A stretch of 64,000 nt of DNA from Roseburia zhanii. GTDB lineage: Bacteria > Bacillota > Clostridia > Lachnospirales > Lachnospiraceae. Within the stretch, counting starts at the first letter, position 1; each line of letters starts with the position of its first letter. Positions 26,652 to 36,133 of this stretch are shown piece by piece. The notes under the pieces are model-generated. The model saw only the letters and a list, made by a program, of their open reading frames with translations, did not search any database and was not told where the DNA came from. Where the stretch lies: contig NZ_JACOPH010000003.1 in assembly GCF_014287635.1 (NCBI RefSeq), positions 124,001 to 188,000 of the forward strand, given 5' to 3'. The position numbers and the translations under genes are program-made.

Positions 26652-27284
26652 GTGGTCAGATATAAGTATGTGATCTGTATTGTTTGTTTTTTTACACTGA
26701 TCGTTTTTGATGCATGGCTGTCTGAGGAGCTATGGCATTCTGCACAGCCGGATAGCAGAAATGTCTTAGATGCAGTATGGGAGGATATTGTTTATTTTCC
26801 CATACCGGAATCTTCTTTTGATAAAAAAGGTTACAGTGTAAGTTATACTGACAGTTTCATGCAAAGCCGCAGCTATGGAGGAGAACGTTTCCATGAAGGC
26901 TGTGATATCATGGCAGGTATCAATGAACGCGGACATTATCCGGTGGTCAGTGTTTCCGATGGTTGTGTCGAAAAAATGGGCTGGCTGAAACTCGGCGGCT
27001 ATCGGGTTGGGATCAGAAGTCCAAACGGTGTGTATTTTTATTATGCACATTTAAGTGATTATGCACCGGAATTAATTTGCGGCATGGAAGTAAAAGCCGG
27101 AGATCTGCTTGGATTTATGGGAGATACCGGTTATAGTGAAGTCGAAGGTACGACCGGACAGTTTCCGGTGCATCTGCATTTCGGCATCTACTTAAATGAA
27201 GCAGATGGGGAAGAAAAAAGTTATGATCCATATCCATTTTTACAGGAATTAGAAGGGCATAAATTAGAATTTTACTATGAGTAG
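26652..27284 (+). CDS. Membrane-anchored M23 (LytM) peptidase
   Basis: A 210-residue protein with an N-terminal hydrophobic anchor or uncleaved signal (residues ~4-22) and an M23 endopeptidase domain. Zinc ligands are visible: H-x3-D in FHEGCDIMAG (~78-84) and HLHFG (~173-177); the YYAHLS motif between them is also present. M23 enzymes cut peptidoglycan cross-bridges. It starts with GTG 5 bp after pepD and has only a weak ribosome binding site, so translation probably depends on coupling. There is no LysM or SH3 targeting domain. Confidence 0.87.
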   Translation: MVRYKYVICIVCFFTLIVFDAWLSEELWHSAQPDSRNVLDAVWEDIVYFPIPESSFDKKGYSVSYTDSFMQSRSYGGERFHEGCDIMAGINERGHYPVVSVSDGCVEKMGWLKLGGYRVGIRSPNGVYFYYAHLSDYAPELICGMEVKAGDLLGFMGDTGYSEVEGTTGQFPVHLHFGIYLNEADGEEKSYDPYPFLQELEGHKLEFYYE

Positions 27285-27295
27285 GAGTAGGATCT

Positions 27296-28030
27296 ATGCG
27301 TTTAGATAAATTATTAGCAGATATGCAGATCGGTTCGAGAAGCGAAGTCAAGACATATATCAGACAGAAAAAAGTGACGATAGACGGCAGTACAGATGTA
27401 AGGGCAAATCAGGAGGTCAACCCTGTGGTACAGACAGTCTGCTACTTAGGAAAACCGTTAAAATACCGTGAATTTGAATATTATATGCTCTATAAGCCAA
27501 AGGGCTGTGTCACAGCAAGAAGCGATGCAGTTCATGCAACAGTGATGGATTACATAGACAGTAACAGGAAAAATCTCTCTCCGGTAGGCAGACTTGATCT
27601 TGATACCGAGGGACTTTTACTGATCACAAATGACGGGGCACTGTCCCATGATCTTTTAAGTCCTGCAAAACATGTGAAAAAAACATATGAAGCAATGATC
27701 GATGGTCATGTTACGGATGCAGATGCAGAAGCATTCCGGCAGGGGTTAGATATCGGAGATGATACCTTAACACGACCGGCAGAACTTGAGATCTTAAGTG
27801 CAAACGAGCAGTCCTTCATACGTGTGACGATAACTGAGGGACGCTTTCATCAGGTGAAACGCATGTTTCAGGCAGTTGGGAAAGAAGTCGTATATCTAAA
27901 GCGGATTTCCATGGGAAATCTGCTGTTAGATGAAACGTTAAAACCCGGTGAGTACAGGGAGTTAAAGGAAGAAGAAATTCGTGCATTAAAGAATCGGGAG
28001 GATAGTTACTGTTCACACCTAACAGTGTGA
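27296..28030 (+). CDS. RsuA-family 16S rRNA pseudouridine synthase with repeat-derived C-terminus
   Basis: A 244-residue pseudouridine synthase with an N-terminal S4 RNA-binding domain (MRLDKLLADMQIGSRSEVKTYI) and the catalytic GRLDLDTEGLLLITNDG motif with its Asp (~100), then RFHQVKRMFQAVGKEV. The last eight codons (SYCSHLTV plus stop) come from a 147-bp mobile repeat inserted at 28005. Without it, the frame would continue as ...[14 protein letters not shown] and stop at 28194, overlapping the next gene by 32 bp. The catalytic core is untouched, so the enzyme should remain active. Confidence 0.92.
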   Translation: MRLDKLLADMQIGSRSEVKTYIRQKKVTIDGSTDVRANQEVNPVVQTVCYLGKPLKYREFEYYMLYKPKGCVTARSDAVHATVMDYIDSNRKNLSPVGRLDLDTEGLLLITNDGALSHDLLSPAKHVKKTYEAMIDGHVTDADAEAFRQGLDIGDDTLTRPAELEILSANEQSFIRVTITEGRFHQVKRMFQAVGKEVVYLKRISMGNLLLDETLKPGEYRELKEEEIRALKNREDSYCSHLTV

Positions 28031-28151
28031 CCAGCAACGATTACAGCCCATTTAAAATGCCTCTACGAGGCAGGGGCTGTAATCATACAATAATTAACAC
28101 TATGGCGCATAGCTTGACAGTGCGGTGTCAAGCTTGCATCTGAACAGTAAC
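28005..28151 (+). repeat. 147-bp MITE-like element, copy 1
   Basis: Ends are a perfect 11-bp inverted repeat, GTTACTGTTCA (28005-28015) and TGAACAGTAAC (28141-28151). It is flanked by an exact 8-bp duplication GGAGGATA (27997-28004 and 28152-28159). Internal hairpins: CACAC/GTGTG (28014-28029), GATTACAGCCC/GGGCTGTAATC (28039-28084) enclosing GCCTC/GAGGC, and AGCTTGACA/TGTCAAGCT (28111-28134). No coding capacity. It is about 96% identical (6 differences) to the reverse complement of 37730-37876. The duplication contains the ribosome binding site of the downstream HAD gene, so that gene kept its site. Confidence 0.92.
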
Positions 28152-28162
28152 GGAGGATATAC

Positions 28163-28837
28163 ATGTTATCGCAGATAAAAGCAGTAATATTTGATTTAGA
28201 CGGAACCTTAGTAGATTCCATGGGACTTTGGAAAGACATTGATATTGAATTTTTAGGAGAACGGGGAATTACTTATGAGGACGATCTGCAGGAAAAGATC
28301 GAGGGCATGAGTTTTACGGAAACAGCCGTTTATTTTAAAGAATATTATCATCTTGATGAATCAGTAGAGGAATTAAAAAAGATCTGGAATCAGATGGCAG
28401 AATACAAATACCGCTATGAAGTGCTCCCGAAGCCGGGTGTCATAGAGTTTTTAGATACCTTAAAAAAGAAAAAGATCAAAATGGGTATTGCAACAAGTAA
28501 TTCAAAAGAACTCATCGCTGCTGTCAATGAGGCATATCATTTTGATGAATATATGTCCTGTATCGTAACGGCATGTTCTGTCAATAAAGGAAAACCAGCG
28601 CCTGATGTCTACTTAGAAGCTGCACGAAGACTAGGTGTGAAACCGGAAGAATGTTTAGTCTTTGAAGATATCATAAAGGGTATCGAAGCCGGAAAAAATG
28701 CCGGAATGAAAGTATGTGCAGTAGAAGATTCCTATTCAGCTAAACAGCGGGAAGAAAAACAAAAGATCAGTGATTACTATATCGAATCCTATGATGATAT
28801 CAAAAACCATACTTATTACGAGAAGGAACCATCATAG
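28163..28837 (+). CDS. HAD-superfamily phosphatase (beta-phosphoglucomutase-like)
   Basis: A 224-residue HAD hydrolase. Motif [13 protein letters not shown] with the nucleophile Asp11, motif II in GIATSNSKE, motif [14 protein letters not shown] and motif [19 protein letters not shown] are all present, with an inserted helical cap domain (residues ~17-85), as in the PGM-like subfamily IA. The natural substrate cannot be deduced. The GGAGG site at 28152-28156 is the second copy of the target duplication made by the mobile repeat just upstream. Any promoter must lie upstream of or inside the repeat. Confidence 0.93.
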   Translation: MLSQIKAVIFDLDGTLVDSMGLWKDIDIEFLGERGITYEDDLQEKIEGMSFTETAVYFKEYYHLDESVEELKKIWNQMAEYKYRYEVLPKPGVIEFLDTLKKKKIKMGIATSNSKELIAAVNEAYHFDEYMSCIVTACSVNKGKPAPDVYLEAARRLGVKPEECLVFEDIIKGIEAGKNAGMKVCAVEDSYSAKQREEKQKISDYYIESYDDIKNHTYYEKEPS

Positions 28838-28851
28838 TTACGGAGGATGCC

Positions 28852-30762
28852 ATGCAAAAAGGATTTTTACCTGTTACAAAAGAAGAAATGCTTGCACAGA
28901 ATATCACACAGTTGGATTTTGTGTATGTGGTCGGAGATGCCTATGTTGACCATCCTTCTTTTGGACATGCGATCATATCAAGAATATTAGAATCCCATGG
29001 ATATACTGTGGGAATCATTTCACAGCCTGACTGGAAAGATGAAAACAGTATTGATGTTTTTGGAGAGCCTAGGCTAGGCTTTTTAGTATCTGCCGGAAAT
29101 ATGGATTCTATGGTCAACCACTATTCCGTATCGAAGAAAAGAAGACAGACAGATGCCTTTACACCGGGCGGTATCATGGGAAAACGTCCCGATTATGCAA
29201 CGATCGTCTACTGTAACCTGATCCGCAGGAAATATAAGAAAAAACCGCTGATCATCGGTGGAATCGAAGCGAGTTTAAGACGGCTTGCACATTATGATTA
29301 CTGGTCAGATAAGATGAAACGTTCGATCCTGTTAGATTCCGGTGCCGATCTGATCTCATACGGTATGGGGGAACGGAGCATCGTTGAGATCGCAGATGCC
29401 CTAGACAGCGGGCTGGCTGTAACGGATATTACATTTATCAATGGAACAGTCTATAAGACCAGAAAACGGGAAGATATTTATGATGCGATCGAACTGCCGC
29501 ATTATGAAGAAGTAAAAGCCAAAAAAGAAGCCTATGCAAAGAGTTTTTATATCCAATACTGTAATACCGATCCATTCAGTGGAAAACGGTTATTTGAAAC
29601 CTATGATGAAAAAATGTTCATCGTGCAGAATCCGGCGGCAAAACCATTGAGCCAGAGTGAAATGGATGCGGTTTATGCGCTGCCTTATATGCGGACATAT
29701 CATCCTTCCTATGAAGAAGCAGGCGGCGTTCCGGCTATCGAGGAGATCAAATTCAGCTTAGTCAGCAACCGTGGCTGTTATGGCGGCTGTAGTTTCTGTG
29801 CACTGACCTTTCATCAGGGAAGGATCATTCAGACAAGAAGCCATGAATCCATCTTAAATGAGGCACAGAAGATCATCTGGGATCCGGATTTTAAAGGCTA
29901 TATCCATGATGTCGGAGGACCTACGGCAAATTTCAGGGCACCAGCCTGTAAAAAACAGCTGACAAAAGGTGTCTGCCCAAACAGACAGTGCTTATTCCCA
30001 ACACCATGTAAAAATCTTGAGATCGACCATAAAGATTATCTGTCATTACTGCGGAAACTGCGGGCACTTCCAAATGTCAAAAAAGTATTCGTGCGTTCCG
30101 GTATCCGTTTTGACTATCTGATCTATGATAAAGACCAGACATTTTTAAGGGAACTTTGTGAGTATCATGTCAGCGGTCAGTTAAAAGTAGCACCAGAGCA
30201 TATCAGTAATGCAGTTCTTGAAAAGATGGGAAAACCTTCCGTAGAAGTCTATGAAAAATTTGTACATGCTTATAAAAAGACGAATGAACAGCTTGGCAAG
30301 AAACAGTATCTTGTTCCGTATCTGATGTCGTCACATCCGGGTTCAACCTTAAAAGAAGCCATAGAATTAGCAGAATTTTTAAGGGATCTAGGTTATATGC
30401 CGGAGCAGGTGCAGGATTTTTACCCGACACCATCGACGATCTCGACCTGTATGTATTATACCGGTTTAGATCCACGAACGATGCAGCCGGTGTATGTAGC
30501 AGTCAATCCGCACGAAAAGGCGATGCAGAGGGCACTGATCCAGTATCGGAATCCAAAAAATTATGACCTTGTCAGAGAGGCGCTTAAAAAAGCCGGCAGA
30601 GAAGATCTGATTGGATTTGACAAAAAATGTCTGATACGTCCGCGTAAGGGAGAAGTCCTGTCCGATAAAAAGGCATATGGCAGGAATGAAAAAGGTTCAC
30701 AAAAGCCACAGAAGAAAAAGACCATCCGCAACGTACATAAAAAGAAGAAGTCAGGAAGGTAG
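28852..30762 (+). CDS. YgiQ-family radical SAM protein
   Basis: A 636-residue UPF0313 family protein with an N-terminal cobalamin-like domain ([21 protein letters not shown]), the radical SAM cysteine motif CYGGCSFC (~307-314) and the DUF3362-like C-terminal part ([20 protein letters not shown]). The final ~45 residues are a Lys/Arg-rich tail ([19 protein letters not shown]), suggesting RNA or ribosome contact. The reaction is not known. GGAGG is at 28841-28845. The next gene begins 4 bp after the stop. Confidence 0.93.
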   Translation: MQKGFLPVTKEEMLAQNITQLDFVYVVGDAYVDHPSFGHAIISRILESHGYTVGIISQPDWKDENSIDVFGEPRLGFLVSAGNMDSMVNHYSVSKKRRQTDAFTPGGIMGKRPDYATIVYCNLIRRKYKKKPLIIGGIEASLRRLAHYDYWSDKMKRSILLDSGADLISYGMGERSIVEIADALDSGLAVTDITFINGTVYKTRKREDIYDAIELPHYEEVKAKKEAYAKSFYIQYCNTDPFSGKRLFETYDEKMFIVQNPAAKPLSQSEMDAVYALPYMRTYHPSYEEAGGVPAIEEIKFSLVSNRGCYGGCSFCALTFHQGRIIQTRSHESILNEAQKIIWDPDFKGYIHDVGGPTANFRAPACKKQLTKGVCPNRQCLFPTPCKNLEIDHKDYLSLLRKLRALPNVKKVFVRSGIRFDYLIYDKDQTFLRELCEYHVSGQLKVAPEHISNAVLEKMGKPSVEVYEKFVHAYKKTNEQLGKKQYLVPYLMSSHPGSTLKEAIELAEFLRDLGYMPEQVQDFYPTPSTISTCMYYTGLDPRTMQPVYVAVNPHEKAMQRALIQYRNPKNYDLVREALKKAGREDLIGFDKKCLIRPRKGEVLSDKKAYGRNEKGSQKPQKKKTIRNVHKKKKSGR

Positions 30763-30766
30763 AGAT

Positions 30767-31717
30767 ATGCGTGAATTAGTGATCGGACAAAATGAAGCAG
30801 GACAGAGATTTGACAAATATTTAAAGAAACTGTTAAGTCAGGCGCCGGGCAGTTTTATCTATAAGATGCTCCGGAAAAAGAACATTGTATTAAATGATAA
30901 AAAAGCAGACGGCACAGAGAAATTAAAAGTAAATGATACAGTGAAATTATATTTATCAGAAGAAACATATACAAAGTTTTCATCAGATACGGCAGAAACA
31001 TTCGTAAAAGAGCAGTTGCCGGAGATTGATCTTATGCATCTGCCATTTCAGATCCTCTATGAGGATGCAGATGTGTTGATGATCAATAAGCCGTCCGGTA
31101 TGCTCTCGCAAAAGGCAAAACCAGACGATATTTCCGCAAATGAATATATCTTAGCGTATCTCTTAGCGTCCGGTGTTGTAAAAAAAGAGAATCTTAACAC
31201 GTTCCGTCCTTCAATCTGTAACCGCCTCGACAGAAATACGTCAGGAGTATTGATTGCAGGCAAGACATTAAAGGGATTACAGGAGATGTCAAAACAACTG
31301 CGGATGCGTGAAGTTAAGAAGTTTTATCATTGTATTGTGGAAGGCAATATTACCGCATCACAGCATATCAGAGGATACCTTAGAAAAGATGCAAAACAAA
31401 ATAAGGTGAAGATCCTAGAAAAACCAGAGGATAAAGACGATAAGTTTATCGAAACAGAATATGTCCCTTTGGAAAATTATAAACATGCGACACTCTTAGA
31501 AGTACATCTGATCACCGGACGGACACATCAGATTCGTGCCCATTTAGCGTCGATCAAACATCCTGTGATGGGAGATGTAAAATACGGTGCAAAGAAAAGA
31601 AATGAGATTACTTCACAATTATTACACGCATACCGTTTAGAATTAGAAAACGGAGAAGAGATCATCGCACCTTATCCAAAAGAGTTTAAGGATATGATAA
31701 AGAAGTTAAAGGGGTAA
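30767..31717 (+). CDS. RluA/RluD-family 23S rRNA pseudouridine synthase
   Basis: A 316-residue pseudouridine synthase of the RluA family. It has an N-terminal S4-like domain (GQRFDKYLKKLLSQAPGSFIYKMLRKKNIVLN), the catalytic CNRLDRNTSGVLIAGKT motif with Asp in RLDRNTSG (~154) and the LITGRTHQIRAHLASIKHPVMGD motif near the C-terminus. The start at 30767 follows CAGGAAGG; in-frame upstream extension lies inside the ygiQ-like gene and is rejected. The exact target uridines are unknown. Confidence 0.93.
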   Translation: MRELVIGQNEAGQRFDKYLKKLLSQAPGSFIYKMLRKKNIVLNDKKADGTEKLKVNDTVKLYLSEETYTKFSSDTAETFVKEQLPEIDLMHLPFQILYEDADVLMINKPSGMLSQKAKPDDISANEYILAYLLASGVVKKENLNTFRPSICNRLDRNTSGVLIAGKTLKGLQEMSKQLRMREVKKFYHCIVEGNITASQHIRGYLRKDAKQNKVKILEKPEDKDDKFIETEYVPLENYKHATLLEVHLITGRTHQIRAHLASIKHPVMGDVKYGAKKRNEITSQLLHAYRLELENGEEIIAPYPKEFKDMIKKLKG

Positions 31718-31739
31718 TGTAAGCTTAAAGGAGTAAGTG

Positions 31740-32273
31740 ATGGCTACATGGAATTCGAGAGGACTGCGTGGTTCTGCACTAGAAGAATATATCAACCGTA
31801 CAAATGAAAAATACTTAGAGAATCATTTAGCACTGATCCAGAAGATTCCGACACCGATCACACCGATCACGATCGACAAGGAGAGCCGGCATATCACACT
31901 GGCATATTTTGACCAGAAAAGTACGGTAGACTATATCGGTGCTGTGCAGGGAATCCCGGTCTGCTTTGATGCAAAAGAATGTCATACGGATACTTTCCCG
32001 CTTGCGAATATCCATGAACATCAGGTGAAGTTCATGGAATCCTTTGAAGAACAGGGCGGAATCGCATTTTTTCTGATCTCTTATACGGGCAGGGAAGAAT
32101 TTTATTACCTGCAGTTTTCTGTATTAAAGAAATTCTGGGAGAGAAAAGAACAGGGTGGACGGAAAAGTTTCCGTTATGAAGAATTAGATCCGTCATTCAT
32201 TCTGCATACAAAAGGTGGGCTTTTAGTACCATATTTAGATGGAATCCAGAAGGATTTAGAACGCAGGGATTGA
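31740..32273 (+). CDS. recU: Holliday junction resolvase RecU
   Basis: A 177-residue Firmicutes-type Holliday junction resolvase, acting with RuvAB in recombination. The N-terminal NSRGLRGSALEEYINRTNEKY is diagnostic, followed by the nuclease core with catalytic acidic residues (STVDYIGAVQGIPVCFDAKEC; the Asp and Glu-Cys strand) and FLISYTGREEFYYL. I chose the ATG at 31740 over a GTG one codon earlier because AAAGGAG ends at 31733. In Bacillus recU is linked with a PBP gene; here it follows rluD and its stop codon overlaps the his promoter. Confidence 0.92.
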   Translation: MATWNSRGLRGSALEEYINRTNEKYLENHLALIQKIPTPITPITIDKESRHITLAYFDQKSTVDYIGAVQGIPVCFDAKECHTDTFPLANIHEHQVKFMESFEEQGGIAFFLISYTGREEFYYLQFSVLKKFWERKEQGGRKSFRYEELDPSFILHTKGGLLVPYLDGIQKDLERRD

Positions 32274-32298
32274 CATTGTATAAAAATTCACATATAAT
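32270..32298 (+). promoter_or_regulatory. Consensus promoter of the his operon
   Basis: Perfect TTGACA at 32270-32275, a 17-bp spacer and perfect TATAAT at 32293-32298. The -35 box overlaps the recU stop codon. The expected leader is about 60 nt, with a small CACTAAAGTG hairpin but no T-box or leader-peptide signature that I can identify. Confidence 0.85.
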
Positions 32299-32367
32299 TT
32301 AAGAAAATTTTACTATAGTAGCATGGTAGCACACTAAAGTGTTCCGCAGAAGATGGAGAGTCAGAAG

Positions 32368-33558
32368 ATGATGAAAAGACAGTTATTACATACACCGGAG
32401 GGTGTCCGGGATATTTACAATGAAGAATGTGAGAAGAAACAGGTCTTGCAGGAAAAATTGAAAAAGGCAATGGAACAGTATGGATATCATATCATCCAGA
32501 CACCGACCTTTGAATTTTTTGATATATTCGGAAAGGAGATCGGAACAACACCGTCAAAAGACCTTTATAAGTTTTTTGACAGAGAAGGAAATACTTTGGT
32601 GTTAAGACCGGATATCACCCCATCGATCGCAAGGGCAGCAGCAAAATATTTTAGTGAAGAAGATATGCCGATCCGGCTTTATTATATGGGAAATACCTTT
32701 ATCAATAATTCCAGTTATCAGGGAAGATTAAAGGAAAATACACAGCTTGGTGCAGAATTTATCGGAGATAATTCTGTGGATGCAGATGCAGAACTGATCT
32801 CACTTGCCGTAGAGTGTCTGTTAGCATCCGGTTTAAAAGAATTTCAGCTTAGCATCGGACATGCAGATTTCTTTGCAGGTCTGATCGAGGCAGCAGGATT
32901 AGATGAAGATGCGATCGACGAGTTACGGGAACTGATCTCAAATAAGAACTTCTTTGGTGTAGAAGAAGTGGTTTCAAATTATAAGATGGACGAGAATCTG
33001 CGTTCTTTATTTAAAATGCTTGGAAGATTCTATTTTTCCATGGAAGAAATGGCAAAGGCACGCTTATTAGCTGCTGATTATCCGAAGATCTTATCTGCGA
33101 TCGTACGTTTAGAAGAACTTCATAAAGTCCTTGAAGTCTATGGAATCGACAAATATGTATCTTACGAATTAGGCATGGTCAGTGATTACCAGTATTATAC
33201 CGGAATCATTTTTGCGGGCTATACATTCGGAAGCGGAGAACCGATCTTAAAGGGAGGCCGTTATGACCATCTGTTAAGTTACTTTGGCAAAAGTGCACCG
33301 TCAATCGGTTTTGCGATCGTGATCGATCAGCTGATGGCAGCATTGAGCAGACAAAAGATTCAGATTGAAGTACCATACCAGTGTGAGCTGATCATTTATG
33401 CAAAAGAGCATTTAAAAGAGGCAGTTGCCTTAGCAAGAGAGATCCGAAGCAATGGTGGCAATGTGGAATTAGTCGGTATGGATAAAACACATACAAGAGC
33501 AGATTACGAAGCTTATGCAAACAGAAACCATCGTATCAATATCAGTTATTTAGAGTAG
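32368..33558 (+). CDS. hisZ: ATP phosphoribosyltransferase regulatory subunit HisZ
   Basis: A 396-residue paralogue of histidyl-tRNA synthetase that lacks aminoacylation and forms the active complex with short HisG. Class II synthetase features are visible: [14 protein letters not shown] at the N-terminus, [28 protein letters not shown] (motif 2 region) and [15 protein letters not shown] near the C-terminus; the typical HisS anticodon-binding C-terminal domain is reduced. I chose the ATG at 32368 because GGAGAG lies 7 bp before; ATGs at 32353 and 32371 are alternatives. First gene of the his operon. Confidence 0.92.
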   Translation: MMKRQLLHTPEGVRDIYNEECEKKQVLQEKLKKAMEQYGYHIIQTPTFEFFDIFGKEIGTTPSKDLYKFFDREGNTLVLRPDITPSIARAAAKYFSEEDMPIRLYYMGNTFINNSSYQGRLKENTQLGAEFIGDNSVDADAELISLAVECLLASGLKEFQLSIGHADFFAGLIEAAGLDEDAIDELRELISNKNFFGVEEVVSNYKMDENLRSLFKMLGRFYFSMEEMAKARLLAADYPKILSAIVRLEELHKVLEVYGIDKYVSYELGMVSDYQYYTGIIFAGYTFGSGEPILKGGRYDHLLSYFGKSAPSIGFAIVIDQLMAALSRQKIQIEVPYQCELIIYAKEHLKEAVALAREIRSNGGNVELVGMDKTHTRADYEAYANRNHRINISYLE

Positions 33559-33574
33559 TGGAGAGGATTACAAA

Positions 33575-34225
33575 ATGAGTGAAGACAGATATTTAACATT
33601 CGCCCTTGGCAAAGGACGGTTAGCAAAGAAAACATTAGAAACCTTTGAGAAGATCGGAATTACCTGTGAAGAAATGAAAGATAAAGATACGAGAAAGCTG
33701 ATCTTTGTCAATGAAGAATTAAAACTCCGCTTTTTCTTATCCAAAGGGCCGGATGTGCCGACTTATGTAGAATATGGGGCAGCCGATATCGGTATCGTCG
33801 GAAAAGATACGATCTTAGAAGAAGGCAGAAATATCTACGAAGTATTAGATCTAGGTTTTGGGAAGTGCAGAATGTGTGTCTGCGGACCGGAAAGTGCAAA
33901 AGATCTGTTACAGCACCACGAACTGATCCGTGTTGCAACGAAATATCCAAGGATCGCAAAAGATTATTTTTATAATAAAAAACACCAGACTGTTGAGATC
34001 ATCAAATTAAACGGTTCGATCGAACTAGCACCGATCGTAGGACTTTCAGAAGTGATCGTTGATATTGTAGAAACCGGTTCTACACTGAGGGAAAACGGAC
34101 TGACCGTATTAGAAGAAGTGTGTCCGTTATCTGCAAGAATGGTGGTCAATCAGGTCAGCATGAAAATGGAAAATGAACGTATCACCAAGTTGATCACTGA
34201 TTTAAAATCTGTCATTGGACAGTAA
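33575..34225 (+). CDS. hisG: ATP phosphoribosyltransferase, short form
   Basis: A 216-residue enzyme joining ATP and PRPP, the first step of histidine synthesis. It begins [22 protein letters not shown] and has the PRPP-binding-like segment [21 protein letters not shown] (~151-171). It lacks the C-terminal regulatory domain of long HisG, consistent with needing HisZ, which precedes it by 16 bp. The stop overlaps the ribosome binding region of hisD. Confidence 0.95.
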   Translation: MSEDRYLTFALGKGRLAKKTLETFEKIGITCEEMKDKDTRKLIFVNEELKLRFFLSKGPDVPTYVEYGAADIGIVGKDTILEEGRNIYEVLDLGFGKCRMCVCGPESAKDLLQHHELIRVATKYPRIAKDYFYNKKHQTVEIIKLNGSIELAPIVGLSEVIVDIVETGSTLRENGLTVLEEVCPLSARMVVNQVSMKMENERITKLITDLKSVIGQ

Positions 34226-34236
34226 TGGAGGAAATG

Positions 34237-35532
34237 ATGAGAACATTAACATTGAATAACGAAACGAAAAAAAATATCTTAAATGACCTCTTAAAGAGAA
34301 GCCCGAATAATTATGCCGAATTTGAAGGCAGAGTCAATGAGATCATCGCAAACGTAAGAGAAAAAAGAGATGCTGCTATTTTTGAATATACAAAGATGTT
34401 CGATAAGGCAGACATCAATGCGTCGAATGTAAAAGTCACAGAAGATGAGATCAAAGAGGCTTATTCTTTAGTAGATGAAAAATTACTTGAAGTGATCCGT
34501 AAAGCGAAAGTCAATATCCGCGATTACCATGAAAAACAGAAAAGAAACAGCTGGTTTGACAGTCAGGAAAACGGTATCATCTTAGGACAGAAGATCACAG
34601 CATTACATACCGCAGGTGTATATGTACCGGGTGGAAAAGCTGTTTATCCATCTTCCGTTTTAATGAACGTTCTTCCTGCTAAAGTTGCAGGGGTAAAACG
34701 TATCATCATGACCACTCCATGCGGAGCAGACGGAAAAGTCTATCCATCGACCTTAGTAGCGGCAAAAGAAGCCGGTGTAGATGAAATCTACAAAATAGGC
34801 GGAGCACAGGCAATCGCAGCTATGGCATTTGGTACGGAGAGTATTCCGAAGGTAGATAAGATCGTAGGGCCGGGAAATATCTATGTTGCACTTGCGAAAA
34901 AAGCAGTTTTTGGTTATGTCAGCATTGATTCTATCGCAGGGCCAAGTGAAATCTTAGTCTTAGCAGATGAAACCGCCAATCCGAAATATGTGGCAGCCGA
35001 TCTGTTATCACAGGCGGAACATGATGAAATGGCATCTGCTATTTTAATTACAACGAGCAAAGAGTTAGCAGAAAAGGTATCTGTCGAAGTTGACAAATTT
35101 GTAGCAAAATTATCAAGAAAAGAAATTATCCAGAAATCTTTAGACAATTACGGTTATATTTTAGCAGCCGATACCTTAGATGAGGCAATCGAAGCAGCAA
35201 ATGATATTGCTTCTGAACATTTAGAAATCGTGACAAAGAATGCATTTGAAGTTATGACAAAGATAAGAAATGCCGGAGCGATCTTTATCGGAGAATACAG
35301 TTCCGAACCGTTAGGAGATTATTTTGCCGGACCAAACCATGTCCTTCCGACGAATGGAACCGCAAAATTCTTCTCACCGCTTTCTGTGGACGATTTTATC
35401 AAAAAATCAAGTATCATATCTTATTCAAAAGAAGCCTTACAGGCAGTATATAAGGATATTGTACAGTTTGCAGAATGTGAAAAATTAACAGCACATGCAA
35501 ATTCTATCCGTGTGAGATTTGAAGAGGAGTAA
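34237..35532 (+). CDS. hisD: Histidinol dehydrogenase
   Basis: A 431-residue NAD- and zinc-dependent enzyme that performs the last two steps of histidine synthesis. Characteristic segments are [23 protein letters not shown], the signature [15 protein letters not shown] with [16 protein letters not shown], and the C-terminal [10 protein letters not shown] and [14 protein letters not shown] regions with metal-binding and catalytic His. The ATG at 34237 fits best with GGAGGA at 34228-34233; ATGs at 34225 and 34234 are in frame but badly spaced. It ends 4 bp before the hisB start. Confidence 0.95.
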   Translation: MRTLTLNNETKKNILNDLLKRSPNNYAEFEGRVNEIIANVREKRDAAIFEYTKMFDKADINASNVKVTEDEIKEAYSLVDEKLLEVIRKAKVNIRDYHEKQKRNSWFDSQENGIILGQKITALHTAGVYVPGGKAVYPSSVLMNVLPAKVAGVKRIIMTTPCGADGKVYPSTLVAAKEAGVDEIYKIGGAQAIAAMAFGTESIPKVDKIVGPGNIYVALAKKAVFGYVSIDSIAGPSEILVLADETANPKYVAADLLSQAEHDEMASAILITTSKELAEKVSVEVDKFVAKLSRKEIIQKSLDNYGYILAADTLDEAIEAANDIASEHLEIVTKNAFEVMTKIRNAGAIFIGEYSSEPLGDYFAGPNHVLPTNGTAKFFSPLSVDDFIKKSSIISYSKEALQAVYKDIVQFAECEKLTAHANSIRVRFEEE

Positions 35533-35536
35533 TCAT

Positions 35537-36124
35537 ATGTCGAGAAAAGGGATTGTAAACAGAAAGACGAAAGAAACAGATATTTCCATGAAATTAGAAT
35601 TAGATGGGAGAGGGATCGCAAAGGTAGATACCGGAATCGGTTTTTTTGACCATATGTTAGAGGGATTTTCCAAACATGGTTTTTTTGATCTCGATCTCAA
35701 AGTAATCGGTGATCTGACGGTAGACTGCCATCATTCGATCGAAGATACCGGAATCGTGTTAGGAAATGCTATCCGTAAAGCTGTTGGGGATAAACGTGGC
35801 ATCCGTCGTTACGGAAGCTGTATCCTGCCAATGGACGAAACTTTAGTCTTATGTGCGGTCGATCTGTCAGGCAGACCTTATCTGGTATTTGACGGAACAT
35901 TTACGACAGACCGTGTCGGTTATATGGATACAGAAATGGTCAAAGAGTTTTTCTATGCAGTTTCTTACAGTGCAGGTATGAATCTTCATATTAAGGTCTT
36001 GTCAGGAGAGAATAATCATCATATAATTGAGGGGATGTTTAAAGCATTTGCAAGAGCTTTAGATGAAGCGACCGGTATCGATGAACGGATCACCGGAATT
36101 TTATCGACAAAAGGAAGTTTATAG
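35537..36124 (+). CDS. hisB: Imidazoleglycerol-phosphate dehydratase
   Basis: A 195-residue stand-alone HisB dehydratase. The metal-binding motifs GFFDHMLEGFSKHG, DCHHSIEDTGIVLG, FFYAVSYSAGMNLH and NNHHIIEGMFKAFARAL are all complete. It has no fused phosphatase domain, as usual in Firmicutes. Start chosen at the ATG after GAGGAGT (35524-35530); the longer in-frame start lies inside hisD. It is followed after 9 bp by the HisIE fusion. Confidence 0.96.
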   Translation: MSRKGIVNRKTKETDISMKLELDGRGIAKVDTGIGFFDHMLEGFSKHGFFDLDLKVIGDLTVDCHHSIEDTGIVLGNAIRKAVGDKRGIRRYGSCILPMDETLVLCAVDLSGRPYLVFDGTFTTDRVGYMDTEMVKEFFYAVSYSAGMNLHIKVLSGENNHHIIEGMFKAFARALDEATGIDERITGILSTKGSL

Positions 36125-36133
36125 GAGAAACAA

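Noticed and set aside
32299..32367. Histidine T-box riboswitch before hisZ
   Set aside because: The leader is only about 60 nt with a small CACTAAAGTG hairpin; it lacks the specifier stem, T-box sequence and terminator/anti-terminator pair.
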